Shown here one piece after another: positions 56,607 to 64,000 of a stretch of 64,000 nt of DNA; position 1 is the first letter of the stretch, and each line of letters starts with the position of its first letter. Below the pieces are notes generated by a model, which worked only from the letters and a program-made list of their open reading frames with translations, searched no databases and was not told the origin of the DNA. The position numbers and the translations under genes were made by a program. Source of the DNA: Marinobacter sp. DY40_1A1 (GTDB lineage Bacteria > Pseudomonadota > Gammaproteobacteria > Pseudomonadales > Oleiphilaceae); NCBI RefSeq assembly GCF_016597815.1, contig NZ_VCHA01000003.1, positions 1 through 64,000 of the forward strand, given 5' to 3'.

Positions 56607-56948
56607 ATGAAACTGTACGGCATCCGCAACTGCGACACCGTCAAAAAAGCCCGTAAGTGGCTTGACGAACAGGGCATTTCTTACGAATTCCACGATTTCA
56701 AAAAGGATGGGCTCAGCGAAGCCACGCTAACCGAGTGGGAACAGGCTGTGGGCTGGGAAACCCTGCTGAACCGCCGTGGCACCACCTGGCGCAAGCTCAG
56801 CGAAGAGGTTCGTGATACAATCACTGCCCTTTCTGCCCACGATATCATGCTGGAAAACACCTCCATCATTAAACGCCCTGTAGTCGAGCACAACGGCGCA
56901 GTTTATGTTGGCTTTAACGCCGACGATTGGGCAACAACCATCAAGTAG
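56607..56948 (+). CDS. ArsC/Spx-family reductase-like protein (YffB-like)
   Basis: A 113-residue thioredoxin-fold protein of the ArsC family. A single Cys near the start (GIRNCDTVKKARKWLDEQGI) and FHDFKKDGLSEATLTEWEQAVGWETLLNRRGTTWRKLSE fit the YffB/Spx-like group rather than true arsenate reductases. No partner cysteines are present. Members in this place between dapC and dapD are widespread, with unknown substrate. Three bases after dapC. Confidence 0.85.
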   Translation: MKLYGIRNCDTVKKARKWLDEQGISYEFHDFKKDGLSEATLTEWEQAVGWETLLNRRGTTWRKLSEEVRDTITALSAHDIMLENTSIIKRPVVEHNGAVYVGFNADDWATTIK

Positions 56949-56979
56949 CAACTATCATATAAACAGGAGCAATCACTGC

Positions 56980-58008
56980 ATGAGCTTTGCATTCGGTATA
57001 GGAATCGGCAGCCAAAACAACCAGGGCGAATGGCTGGAAGTTTTTTACCAGCAACCGATTATCACACCGGAAACAGAGCTGATAGATGCAGTCGAAACTG
57101 CACTGAACTACAAGGGTGACAATCAGGCCATCCAGGCGACGGCTGAACAACTTACCCAGCTTGCCACTGCCCTGCGCCAGATCGGCGCCACAGAGCAGGC
57201 ATTACTGGCAGAGAAGGCTGCCGGCAGCAAGCGCCCCGTGGTAGTGACCGTATTAGAAACAGATGGCGCTGCATCCAGCACTCCGGAGGTGTATCTCAAG
57301 CTGCATCTGATTTCCCATCGGCAGGTTAAGCCCCACGGTCTAAAACTTGACGGCATCTTTGGCCTTTTGCCGAATCTTGCCTGGACCAACGAAGGCGCGA
57401 TTGATTTGAACGAACTGCCGGAGCGACAGCTCAAGGCTCGCCTTGAGGGACGCACTCTGGAAGTGAAATCCGTGGACAAGTTCCCACAAATGACTGACTA
57501 CGTGGTACCAAGCGGCGTTCGTATTGCAGACACAGCAAGAGTGCGCCTTGGTGCCTATGTGGGCGAAGGCACTACCGTTATGCACGAAGGCTTCATCAAC
57601 TTCAATGCCGGCACCGAAGGCACCAGCATGGTTGAGGGACGTATTTCTGCAGGCGTTATGGTAGGCAAAGGTTCTGACTTGGGCGGCGGCTGCTCCACCA
57701 TGGGCACCCTTTCAGGCGGCGGCAACATGGTTATTTCCGTTGGTGAGAACTGCCTGATTGGCGCGAATGCAGGTATCGGCATTCCGCTGGGTGACCGCTG
57801 CACGGTTGAATCCGGCCTGTATGTTACAGCCGGCACCAAGGTTGCCTTACTCGATGGCAACAACGAGCTAGTGGAAGTTGTAAAAGCCCGTGACCTGGCC
57901 GGCAAGCCAGACTTGCTCTTCCGCCGAAACAGCCAATCCGGCGCTGTGGAATGCAAAACCAACCAATCCGCCATCGAGCTGAATGAAGAACTGCATGCAA
58001 ACAACTAA
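56980..58008 (+). CDS. dapD: Tetrahydrodipicolinate N-succinyltransferase
   Basis: A 342-residue, long-form DapD with an N-terminal alpha/beta domain and a left-handed beta-helix (about 175-300; [65 protein letters not shown]). Succinylates tetrahydrodipicolinate in lysine/diaminopimelate synthesis. AGGAG lies 13 bases before the ATG. The 3' end overlaps dapE by 14 bases. Confidence 0.94.
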   Translation: MSFAFGIGIGSQNNQGEWLEVFYQQPIITPETELIDAVETALNYKGDNQAIQATAEQLTQLATALRQIGATEQALLAEKAAGSKRPVVVTVLETDGAASSTPEVYLKLHLISHRQVKPHGLKLDGIFGLLPNLAWTNEGAIDLNELPERQLKARLEGRTLEVKSVDKFPQMTDYVVPSGVRIADTARVRLGAYVGEGTTVMHEGFINFNAGTEGTSMVEGRISAGVMVGKGSDLGGGCSTMGTLSGGGNMVISVGENCLIGANAGIGIPLGDRCTVESGLYVTAGTKVALLDGNNELVEVVKARDLAGKPDLLFRRNSQSGAVECKTNQSAIELNEELHANN

Positions 58009-59131
58009 TTCTCCAACGCTCGATCTGGCCATCGACCTGATTAGCCGCCCTTCGGTATCTCCAGAAGACGCTGGCTGTCAGGAGCTGATGATGTCTCGCC
58101 TGGTTCCCCTGGGGTTTATCGGCGAACACATGCGCTTTGGCGATACGGATAACCTCTGGGCCCGAAAAGGCACCGAGGGTCCTGTACTGGCCTTTGCTGG
58201 TCATACTGATGTGGTGCCCACCGGGCCGGAAAAAAACTGGACCCACCCCCCATTTGATCCGGTTATAAAAGAGGGGTACCTCCATGGCCGTGGCGCGGCT
58301 GATATGAAAGGCAGCCTTGCGGCATTTGTTACTGCCTGCGAGCGCTTTGTAAGCGCCCATCCAGACCATCGTGGTTCCATTGCCCTGCTGATCACAAGTG
58401 ACGAAGAAGGCCCTGCCCAAAACGGCACCGTAAAGGTAATCGAGGCACTCGAAGCCCGTTCAGAAAAAATGGACTGGTGCCTTATTGGAGAGCCATCGAG
58501 CACTAAGGAAGTAGGCGATGTAATCAAGAATGGGCGCCGCGGCTCCTTGCATGGCTACCTCACTGTGCATGGCACCCAAGGTCACGTGGCCTACCCGCAC
58601 CTTGCAGAAAACGCCATTCATGCCGTTGCACCTGCTCTGCACACTTTGGCTAATGAGTTCTGGGACAACGGCAACGATTACTTTCCTCCCACAACCTTTC
58701 AGATCACAAAAGTGGAAGCCGGCACCGGCAGCAACATTATTCCCGGAGAGTGTCTGGTGCACTTCAACTTCCGTTACTGCACGGAGAACACTGCGGAAAG
58801 TCTTGAAGAAAGAGTTGTCGCTACGCTTGATCGGCACAACCTTAAATATGACCTGCAATGGCATCTCAGTGGCCGTCCGTTCCTTACAGACAAAGGCGCA
58901 CTGGTCTCCGCCACGCAAAGTGCTATCCGCAATGTGACTGGGCGAGAAACCGAGCTTTCTACCTCAGGTGGCACGTCTGATGGGCGCTTCATAGCGCCTA
59001 CCGGCGCACAGGTTTTAGAGCTGGGTCCGATCAATGCAACCATTCACAAGGTAAACGAGTGCGTGAAAGCTGATGATCTGGACACCCTCTCTCAAATCTA
59101 TGAACAAATTCTGGTGGAATTACTCGCCTGA
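57995..59131 (+). CDS. dapE: Succinyl-diaminopimelate desuccinylase
   Basis: A 378-residue di-zinc M20 peptidase. Metal ligands in [11 protein letters not shown] (His, Asp), [15 protein letters not shown] (Asp), [11 protein letters not shown] (Glu, catalytic Glu before) and [12 protein letters not shown] region. Releases LL-diaminopimelate for cell wall and lysine. The start at 57995 lies inside dapD, and a long bidirectional terminator follows. Confidence 0.95.
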   Translation: MQTTNSPTLDLAIDLISRPSVSPEDAGCQELMMSRLVPLGFIGEHMRFGDTDNLWARKGTEGPVLAFAGHTDVVPTGPEKNWTHPPFDPVIKEGYLHGRGAADMKGSLAAFVTACERFVSAHPDHRGSIALLITSDEEGPAQNGTVKVIEALEARSEKMDWCLIGEPSSTKEVGDVIKNGRRGSLHGYLTVHGTQGHVAYPHLAENAIHAVAPALHTLANEFWDNGNDYFPPTTFQITKVEAGTGSNIIPGECLVHFNFRYCTENTAESLEERVVATLDRHNLKYDLQWHLSGRPFLTDKGALVSATQSAIRNVTGRETELSTSGGTSDGRFIAPTGAQVLELGPINATIHKVNECVKADDLDTLSQIYEQILVELLA

Positions 59132-59153
59132 GCATCAGGTTCAAAACAAGCTG

Positions 59154-59193
59154 AAACCAAAAGGCCAGAGCACATGCTCTGGCCTTTTGGTTT
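59154..59193. terminator. Long bidirectional terminator between dapE and slyX
   Basis: A 19-base perfect inverted repeat (arms AAACCAAAAGGCCAGAGCA and its complement) around a 2-base loop. Both strands carry A-tract and T-tract sides of the G/C core, so it ends transcription of the convergent dapE and slyX genes. Confidence 0.85.
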
Positions 59194-59214
59194 TATGAGG
59201 TCGCATCTCGATGA

Positions 59215-59451
59215 TCAATAATGCGGAGGTGGTGACTCTTCCTCTTCTCGTTTGATATTGGATGAAGAAACATCCTTTATCTGACTGTGCAGCAATCGTT
59301 TGGCATTCCAGAGTTCACGAATATCCATCTCCTGCTTTGCCAACTGCTCGCTCAGGGTATTGATAATGTCGTCCTGAAAGGCAAGCCGTGTTTCCAGTTC
59401 ATCCAGTCTGTTTTGCAGGTCTTTTTGGCTCATCAGGTACTGAAACTCCAT
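59215..59451 (-). CDS. slyX: SlyX family protein
   Basis: A 78-residue coiled-coil protein matching SlyX: LQNRLDELETRLAFQDDIINTLSEQLAKQEMDIRELW, and the acidic/Pro-rich C-terminus EEEESPPPHY. Function unknown despite wide distribution. Convergent with dapE. Confidence 0.88.
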   Translation of the reverse strand: MEFQYLMSQKDLQNRLDELETRLAFQDDIINTLSEQLAKQEMDIRELWNAKRLLHSQIKDVSSSNIKREEEESPPPHY

Positions 59452-59697
59452 CAGATGAATCGTTCAAATAGATAGGGTACAAATTGCGGCCAGCGCGCTT
59501 TCAAATATAGTTCTGAGGCATTCGGCACAACAGTCGCTTGGTAAGCAGCAGGGATAATCTGTTATCATGCCGCTTTTGCCCGCCCGAGTTCCCGTTTTCT
59601 AGGAAGTCAGGTGGTAATCACTGGCCGGATAAACGATTTTACCCGATATCCGGTTTTTTATCGTCAGCGTTAATGAAAAATGGAGAATTCTCAGTCA

Positions 59698-60261
59698 ATG
59701 CGTAATCCAGCCAAAGCGATCCTTGTTGCTATTCTGATCGCTATTCCCGCCCCATTTATCCTAGGCTTCCTGCTGGTCTCTTTTACCCCGGAGCTGTTCC
59801 AGATCCTTTCTCAGTCACAGAGCAATGAGTTGGCAACAAGCACGCCGTTCGTTCTCGGCAGCGCCCAGGGTATCGCAGCGTACGTAATCAGCTTAATTGT
59901 TTTTGGCATTGTCGGCTTTCTTGCCGTCACTATCGCAGCCAAACAGCCCGCGCGCGCCACTTCGAAGCGAGCCAGTTCACTATCACGGAGCCAGAGTTCT
60001 AACCAGAACTATGACGATGGTGAAGCCGACTACGACGACGATAGCCCAGAAGGCGACGAAGAAGGCACTGTGAAGTGGTTTAACGTTAAGAAGGGATTCG
60101 GCTTTATTGTCCGCGACAGCGGAGACGAGGTGTTTGTTCACTTCCGTGCCATTCGTGGAAGTGGCCGCCGAGTACTTCGCCAAGGCCAACTGGTTCGGTT
60201 CAGCGTTGTTGACGCCGACAAGGGCCTGCAAGCAGATAACGTTTCTATCCTGAGCGACTGA
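59698..60261 (+). CDS. Membrane-anchored cold-shock domain protein
   Basis: A 187-residue protein joining two membrane helices (about 8-28 and 58-80) and an acidic linker (about 100-118, with YDDGEADYDDD) to a C-terminal cold-shock domain (about 122-187). The RNA/DNA-binding motifs KGFGFIV and VFVHF are intact, and the closing VVDADKGLQADNVSIL is typical. Most CSD proteins are soluble 70-residue chaperones; the membrane anchor is unusual and would place the RNA-binding domain at the inner face of the cytoplasmic membrane. Start at 59698 or an in-frame ATG at 59680; GGAG at 59682 favours the later. A terminator follows. Confidence 0.85.
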   Translation: MRNPAKAILVAILIAIPAPFILGFLLVSFTPELFQILSQSQSNELATSTPFVLGSAQGIAAYVISLIVFGIVGFLAVTIAAKQPARATSKRASSLSRSQSSNQNYDDGEADYDDDSPEGDEEGTVKWFNVKKGFGFIVRDSGDEVFVHFRAIRGSGRRVLRQGQLVRFSVVDADKGLQADNVSILSD

Positions 60262-60276
60262 AATCTGATCTGATGC

Positions 60277-60316
60277 AAAAAAGGCAGCCTGCTATTATTT
60301 AGCGGCTGCCTTTTTT
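60277..60316. terminator. Bidirectional terminator after the cold-shock gene
   Basis: Arms AAAAAAGGCAGCC and GGCTGCCTTTTTT (13 bases, perfect) flank a 14-base A/T-rich loop, between convergent genes. T-tracts are present on both strands. Confidence 0.85.
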
Positions 60317-60344
60317 CGTTCTGGTTAATCCAGTTCCGGGACTC

Positions 60345-60734
60345 TCAGTTCCATACGACTAGTTGCTCACCGCGACTGTCCAGTCGCCACCACTTTTCGT
60401 CTTCCGCTGACTCGCCTTCTTTCCACTCTCCGGGGCTGCAACGGATTTCAGTGTCCATGGTTCGCCATGCGCTGCGTGCACACTCCAGATCGCTGTTCCA
60501 GGGTAGCTGCTCACCCTCTATAAGCAATGATGTGAACCGCTTTCCGAAAGCTTGGGGATAGAGCGTTATCTTCAGAAAAGCTTCCCCAAAAACAGCAGTG
60601 CCCTTGGTAACGGATGCAACATTATTGTCATCAAGCACCAACTGCTTTACATGGCTCTCAAGCCAATGATGAACGGCGCCTGCTTCCAGGTCACGAATGT
60701 AGATTTCCAGATCCTGCACTCGCAGATTCTCCAT
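60345..60734 (-). CDS. Hypothetical protein (partner of the Clp-N/P-loop gene)
   Basis: A 129-residue soluble protein with no recognised family. It begins ENLRVQDLEIYIRDLEAGAVHHWLESHV and contains GTAVFGEAFLKITLYPQ and many Trp/Glu residues near the C-terminus (ECARSAWRTMD, GEWKEGES). The start at 60734 lies 44 bases inside the 3' end of the Clp-N/P-loop gene, so the two are translationally coupled. No signal peptide or membrane segment. Function unknown; the overlap suggests a complex with its neighbour. Confidence 0.6.
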   Translation of the reverse strand: MENLRVQDLEIYIRDLEAGAVHHWLESHVKQLVLDDNNVASVTKGTAVFGEAFLKITLYPQAFGKRFTSLLIEGEQLPWNSDLECARSAWRTMDTEIRCSPGEWKEGESAEDEKWWRLDSRGEQLVVWN

Positions 60735-62118
60735 GGTGGTGGTCACAATGGAGCACATAGTGAACCGGCCCGGGCCGCGCTGCAAGCCAGCGTTCCAGTT
60801 CATGCCGCAAATCCTCCGCCGTTAACAGGCGCAAGGTTCCTGCAGCTTTGCGTTCGTGCCATGCCACTTCAGCAGCCGTACGCAACAAATGTAATTCCTC
60901 TAAAGATTGCTCGATCTCATCCAGCGGTTCTTGCCGCGCCATAGCAACAAGGCTCTGACGCCGGAGCGTGTCAGCCTGCCCGGAAAGCGCTACGGAGCCC
61001 ACGGGGCCGCGCCGGGCAAACAGTTCCAATCGTGCCGCTGCCCGCTCAACCCACTGCAACATTCCACCGGGTGTACACACACATCGGCTGTGTCGGGAAG
61101 CAGCGAACTGTATCCCGGATAGAGAGAGCAGTATATTCCAGCGACGCTCTATATTTGCTTGATGGGCGACCAGGATGGCTTTTCGCTGCATCTCGCTGGG
61201 TAGTGGCATGTCACAGATCTCCAGCGTTCGACCAAGCAACTGCTCCAGAGTACGGCAAGGTTTTTCGTTGCCTTGTGACGTATCCGGCCCCAATAACACT
61301 AAAGGCCCTTGCCATCGCTGAACAAGCTCGGACGCAAGGCCCGAAGGACGATCCATCAATGCCAATAGATCCACTGGTGATACGTTATCAAGGACCAGGA
61401 CCGGCCAAGGCTTCTTGGCATTCGCGGGAATGACCGCAAGCTCACTGGCCATTACCTCCGTTTCGCTACGCAGATCCATCTCAACATAAGGTTGTGCCAG
61501 CGATGATAACAGGGAACGCAGCCAAACAGACTTGCCCGCGCCACGTTCTCCTCTGACCCACACCACAACGCCCGGCGTTGCTGCAAGAGTAATAGCTACA
61601 TCTTCTGCAAGTTCGATCCAATTCGCATCGGTAACCACCACCGGCGCTGTCTGCTCATCCTCAATACCAGGCCTTGCAGAACCCTCGCCATCACTATATT
61701 CATCACTCGATTCGGGCCACTGCGATACCAACTCAAGCACGGCAACATAGGCTTTTTCCTGCAAGCGCTCAGCATGTCTTGCGAGCACTTCAAGAAGCTG
61801 AGGCCAATCAAGCCAGGCAGGTGTACCAAAGGATTCTCGAGCCGTTGCCAGCCAGTAGATGAGCTGGGAGGAAAGCAGGCCTTCACCGCCTACTTCAGTC
61901 ACTATGGGTTGTTCACACTGGACAGTACGGATCAGCTCATCCATATCCACGCCTGATCCGCGCAGAAAATAGCTTGCGGAGGGGCTGGACTCCAGTAATG
62001 CAAGCAGAAAGTCTTCAACCGTTATCACTGCGCCGCCACGGCGATCAACATCTTCGCGGGCATTCAGCAATGCAGTCTGACATTGGGGGGCGAGGCATCC
62101 TTGCCAATCTTCCATCAA
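60691..62118 (-). CDS. Clp N-terminal domain fused to a P-loop ATPase
   Basis: A 475-residue protein of unusual design. Residues about 5-130 resemble the two-repeat Clp N-domain (LNAREDVDRRGGAVITVEDFLLALLESS, GGEGLLSSQLIYWLATARE). Then a linker and a P-loop NTPase (Walker A GERGAGKS at 190-197; Walker B VLVLDNVS, Asp244, with Asn where Glu is usual). The rest (about 290-475) is helical and may include a sensor-like VALSGQADTLRRQSLVA; there is no second AAA+ ring domain and no ClpP-binding loop. It may be a sensing or DNA/RNA-linked ATPase rather than an unfoldase. The small downstream gene overlaps its end. Confidence 0.6.
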   Translation of the reverse strand: MMEDWQGCLAPQCQTALLNAREDVDRRGGAVITVEDFLLALLESSPSASYFLRGSGVDMDELIRTVQCEQPIVTEVGGEGLLSSQLIYWLATARESFGTPAWLDWPQLLEVLARHAERLQEKAYVAVLELVSQWPESSDEYSDGEGSARPGIEDEQTAPVVVTDANWIELAEDVAITLAATPGVVVWVRGERGAGKSVWLRSLLSSLAQPYVEMDLRSETEVMASELAVIPANAKKPWPVLVLDNVSPVDLLALMDRPSGLASELVQRWQGPLVLLGPDTSQGNEKPCRTLEQLLGRTLEICDMPLPSEMQRKAILVAHQANIERRWNILLSLSGIQFAASRHSRCVCTPGGMLQWVERAAARLELFARRGPVGSVALSGQADTLRRQSLVAMARQEPLDEIEQSLEELHLLRTAAEVAWHERKAAGTLRLLTAEDLRHELERWLAARPGPVHYVLHCDHHHGESASAGSGNLHS

Positions 62119-62239
62119 ACGTTTCCCTGTTTTATCGCATCATCCTGATGCATGAGGCGTTAGTTAAAACTAACCTTTAAAATCTTCACAATTCTATGGA
62201 TGTTTCGGTTGATCTGCAATTCCGACGGGCATGCAGCAC

Positions 62240-62680
62240 TCACCAACTGCCGGTATTCTCCATACTGACCCAAGGCTCTTTAGGCGCCAACGGCTCGCCT
62301 TTCTGCAGCAACTCTATGGAAATATTGTCTGGTGAGCGGATAAACGCCATGTAACCATCCCGGGGAGGACGGTTAATCGTAACGCCTCCAGCCTGCAGCT
62401 TCTCACAAAGCGCATATATATCATCCACCCGATAAGCCAGATGGCCAAAGTTACGGCCACCCGTGTACTCTTCCGGGTCCCAGTTATAGGTCAACTCCAG
62501 CGTGGGTGCCTTATGCTCACGCGCTTGAACTTCGTCCTTTGCCGCTGCGAGAAACACGAGCGTAAAACGCCCTTTCTCACTGTCTCTACGGTCGATCTCA
62601 ACCATACCCAGCAAGTCACAAAAAAAATGCAGGGATTTCTCAAGATCCCCTACGCGGATCATCGTATGTAGGTACTGCAT
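62240..62680 (-). CDS. gloA: Lactoylglutathione lyase (glyoxalase I)
   Basis: A 146-residue VOC-fold enzyme: [49 protein letters not shown] and [13 protein letters not shown], with Glu and His metal ligands of the nickel/zinc site. Isomerises the methylglyoxal-glutathione hemithioacetal. Start at 62680 has GGAGG upstream. Tail of about 15 residues ([18 protein letters not shown]) beyond the core is longer than in E. coli. Confidence 0.9.
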   Translation of the reverse strand: MQYLHTMIRVGDLEKSLHFFCDLLGMVEIDRRDSEKGRFTLVFLAAAKDEVQAREHKAPTLELTYNWDPEEYTGGRNFGHLAYRVDDIYALCEKLQAGGVTINRPPRDGYMAFIRSPDNISIELLQKGEPLAPKEPWVSMENTGSW

Positions 62681-62786
62681 ACTGCCTCCTTCCGTATCCT
62701 TTTGCTTCAAGCGGTGAACACTGCGCTTTGACTGGCACAGGGCTGCCGCATCTTTATTACCTCACAGTTTACGGTATTCTGGACGG

Positions 62787-63692
62787 ATGGACGCAAACCT
62801 CAAGTCGGAACTGACTAGCCCTTACCAAACTCCAGCGATCAACCATCTCGCCTGGCTGTGCCAGGCACCGCAACTGATGCATTCGCCGATCATTTTTGAG
62901 CCTGCAGAGTATCTGCCTTCGAATTATCCTGACCTGCTTAAGCTCTGGGATGAATATCCTGAAGCTTCACCTCCGTTACTGAGAGAGCCGCCACAGCGCC
63001 GACTGGGATTCTATTTCGAACGGCTATATCAGATTTTGCTGGAAGACCTGCTCGGCTGGCCCATTCTGATGAAAAACCAACAGATACAATCTGCCGGGCA
63101 CACCATCGGAGAGCTGGATTTCGTGGTGCACAGCCGTGCAGAAGACCGCATTGAACACCACGAAATTGCCATCAAGTTCTATCTTGGTGTGCCAGAGCCA
63201 AACGGAACAACCCTCTGGTACGGCCCCAATGCCAGAGACCGGCTGGACATAAAAACAACCAGCCTGCTCGAACAACAAAGCAGGCGCACATGGTTGCCTG
63301 AAACCATCGCAATGCTGTCGGAATATGGCATTACAGGACCGCTGACATCACGGATTTTCATGCCAGGATATTTGTTCTATCCCGATGCCTCGCAGGCAGT
63401 CACTCCGGATTATGTTCCCAGTGAGCATCTGCGTGGGCGGTGGATGTATGTGTCCCACGCAAAAGCATTAGACACGTCACATTGGGTTGTGCTCAACAAA
63501 CCGCATTGGATTGGCGGCTGGTTTCAGCGCGAGAAGCCAGATGCTGAGCTTGCTATGGATGCTCTGATGCGCGTAGAAGACAGAGGCGTTCCGCAGCTGT
63601 TTGCCGTGCTGCGGGAAGATCAGCAGGCCGGCAATTGGAAAGAGATGGATCGGGTGTTTGTGGTGCCGGAGGGCTGGCCACTCGTTCGCTGA
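62787..63692 (+). CDS. DUF1853 family protein, possible PD-(D/E)xK nuclease fold
   Basis: A 301-residue protein of the DUF1853 family, recognised by RRLGFYFERLYQILL (about 71-85), IGELDFVVHS (Glu109, Asp111) and HHEIAIKFYLGV (Glu126, Lys130). The Glu-Asp ... Glu ... Lys pattern resembles PD-(D/E)xK nuclease cores, where acidic residues and Lys bind metal; the spacing is not exact, so catalytic activity is uncertain. Adjacent genes (glyoxalase I, an unidentified protein) give no clear role. Confidence 0.75.
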   Translation: MDANLKSELTSPYQTPAINHLAWLCQAPQLMHSPIIFEPAEYLPSNYPDLLKLWDEYPEASPPLLREPPQRRLGFYFERLYQILLEDLLGWPILMKNQQIQSAGHTIGELDFVVHSRAEDRIEHHEIAIKFYLGVPEPNGTTLWYGPNARDRLDIKTTSLLEQQSRRTWLPETIAMLSEYGITGPLTSRIFMPGYLFYPDASQAVTPDYVPSEHLRGRWMYVSHAKALDTSHWVVLNKPHWIGGWFQREKPDAELAMDALMRVEDRGVPQLFAVLREDQQAGNWKEMDRVFVVPEGWPLVR

Positions 63693-63725
63693 CCACAAAT
63701 CCATATACTTCTTTACCAAAACCTT

Positions 63726-64000
63726 TCAGATCGGCCAAGCTCCAACCGGTCGCTGTTTTCGGTATTCTTCCATGGAGATCTTACCCAATTGAGGCGTGAG
63801 TTTGCACCTGCGCTTACTCCAAGGATACTCGGTTTGTCGCTTCAGCCACTCAACCCCTTCGCCCTTTTTCCAAGCATCTATATCCAGGTCACGCCAGAAG
63901 CGGGGGTTGCGGCCGGTTTGCTTATCATGTTCCGCAGTGACCGGATCCAGGTGCCGGAAGGGTTCCAACCTAGGTACATCGGGCAGAGGCCGGGATACAT
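63726..64000 (-). CDS. C-terminal part of an unidentified protein (cut by window end)
   Basis: The last about 90 residues of a minus-strand protein; the frame stays open to the window edge, so the real start is outside. The sequence includes HLDPVTAEHDKQTGRNPRFW, KKGEGVEWLKRQTEYPWSKRR and ends RKQRPVGAWPI. It is rich in Trp, Arg and Lys. I do not recognise the family. Convergent with the DUF1853 gene, 33 bases apart. Confidence 0.5.
   Translation of the reverse strand, partial: VSRPLPDVPRLEPFRHLDPVTAEHDKQTGRNPRFWRDLDIDAWKKGEGVEWLKRQTEYPWSKRRCKLTPQLGKISMEEYRKQRPVGAWPI

Overview
The window reads as chromosomal DNA of a marine gammaproteobacterium, most like Marinobacter or a close relative. 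This is inferred from the envelope/translation gene order (rpsB-tsf-pyrH-frr-uppS-cdsA-dxr-rseP-bamA-skp-lpxD-fabZ-lpxA-lpxB-rnhB), the glnD-dapC-dapD-dapE cluster, and the general look of the proteins. No species-level marker is present. Most bases are coding, and many gene pairs overlap or abut.

Layout. 1-1.4 kb: the end of a GtrA/glycosyltransferase pair and the decayed remains of a ferric reductase-like gene. 1.7-7.9 kb: an FmdE-like protein with a class V aminotransferase, Rnk, a chemoreceptor with a periplasmic CxxCH haem-type motif, an orphan hypothetical, a YciO-type protein and BolA. 7.9-8.0 kb: a palindromic repeat element just upstream of topB. 10.4-15.3 kb: a response regulator, a secreted LysM/FecR protein and a CHASE2 histidine kinase form one signalling operon. 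15.4-17.3 kb: a small lipoprotein and a secreted beta-propeller protein.

17.5-23.9 kb holds the most notable system: four overlapping genes encoding a MukB/SMC-like ATPase, a MukE-like subunit, a MukF-like kleisin and a Toprim protein. This is an MksBEFG/Wadjet-type condensin, of the kind that acts against plasmids, in the order C-B-A-D. 24-28 kb: a redox cluster (WrbA with an in-frame amber codon, pirin, MDR oxidoreductase, DoxX) divergent from a LysR regulator with a palindromic operator-like site. 28-36.9 kb: thioesterase, fatty acid hydroxylase, MBL-fold protein, AraC regulator, a glycerophosphodiester phosphodiesterase lipoprotein and a PhnDCEE-type phosphonate/phosphite ABC transporter.

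36.9-51.7 kb: an initiator tRNA-Met, then the long minus-strand run of lipid A, outer membrane assembly, isoprenoid, phospholipid and translation genes. 52-59.1 kb: the plus-strand run map-glnD-dapC-arsC-like-dapD-dapE, which joins N-terminal Met removal, PII uridylylation and lysine/peptidoglycan precursor synthesis. 59.2-64 kb: slyX, a membrane-anchored cold-shock-domain protein, an unusual Clp-N/P-loop ATPase with a small partner ORF, glyoxalase I, a DUF1853 protein, and the C-terminus of an unidentified protein cut by the window edge.
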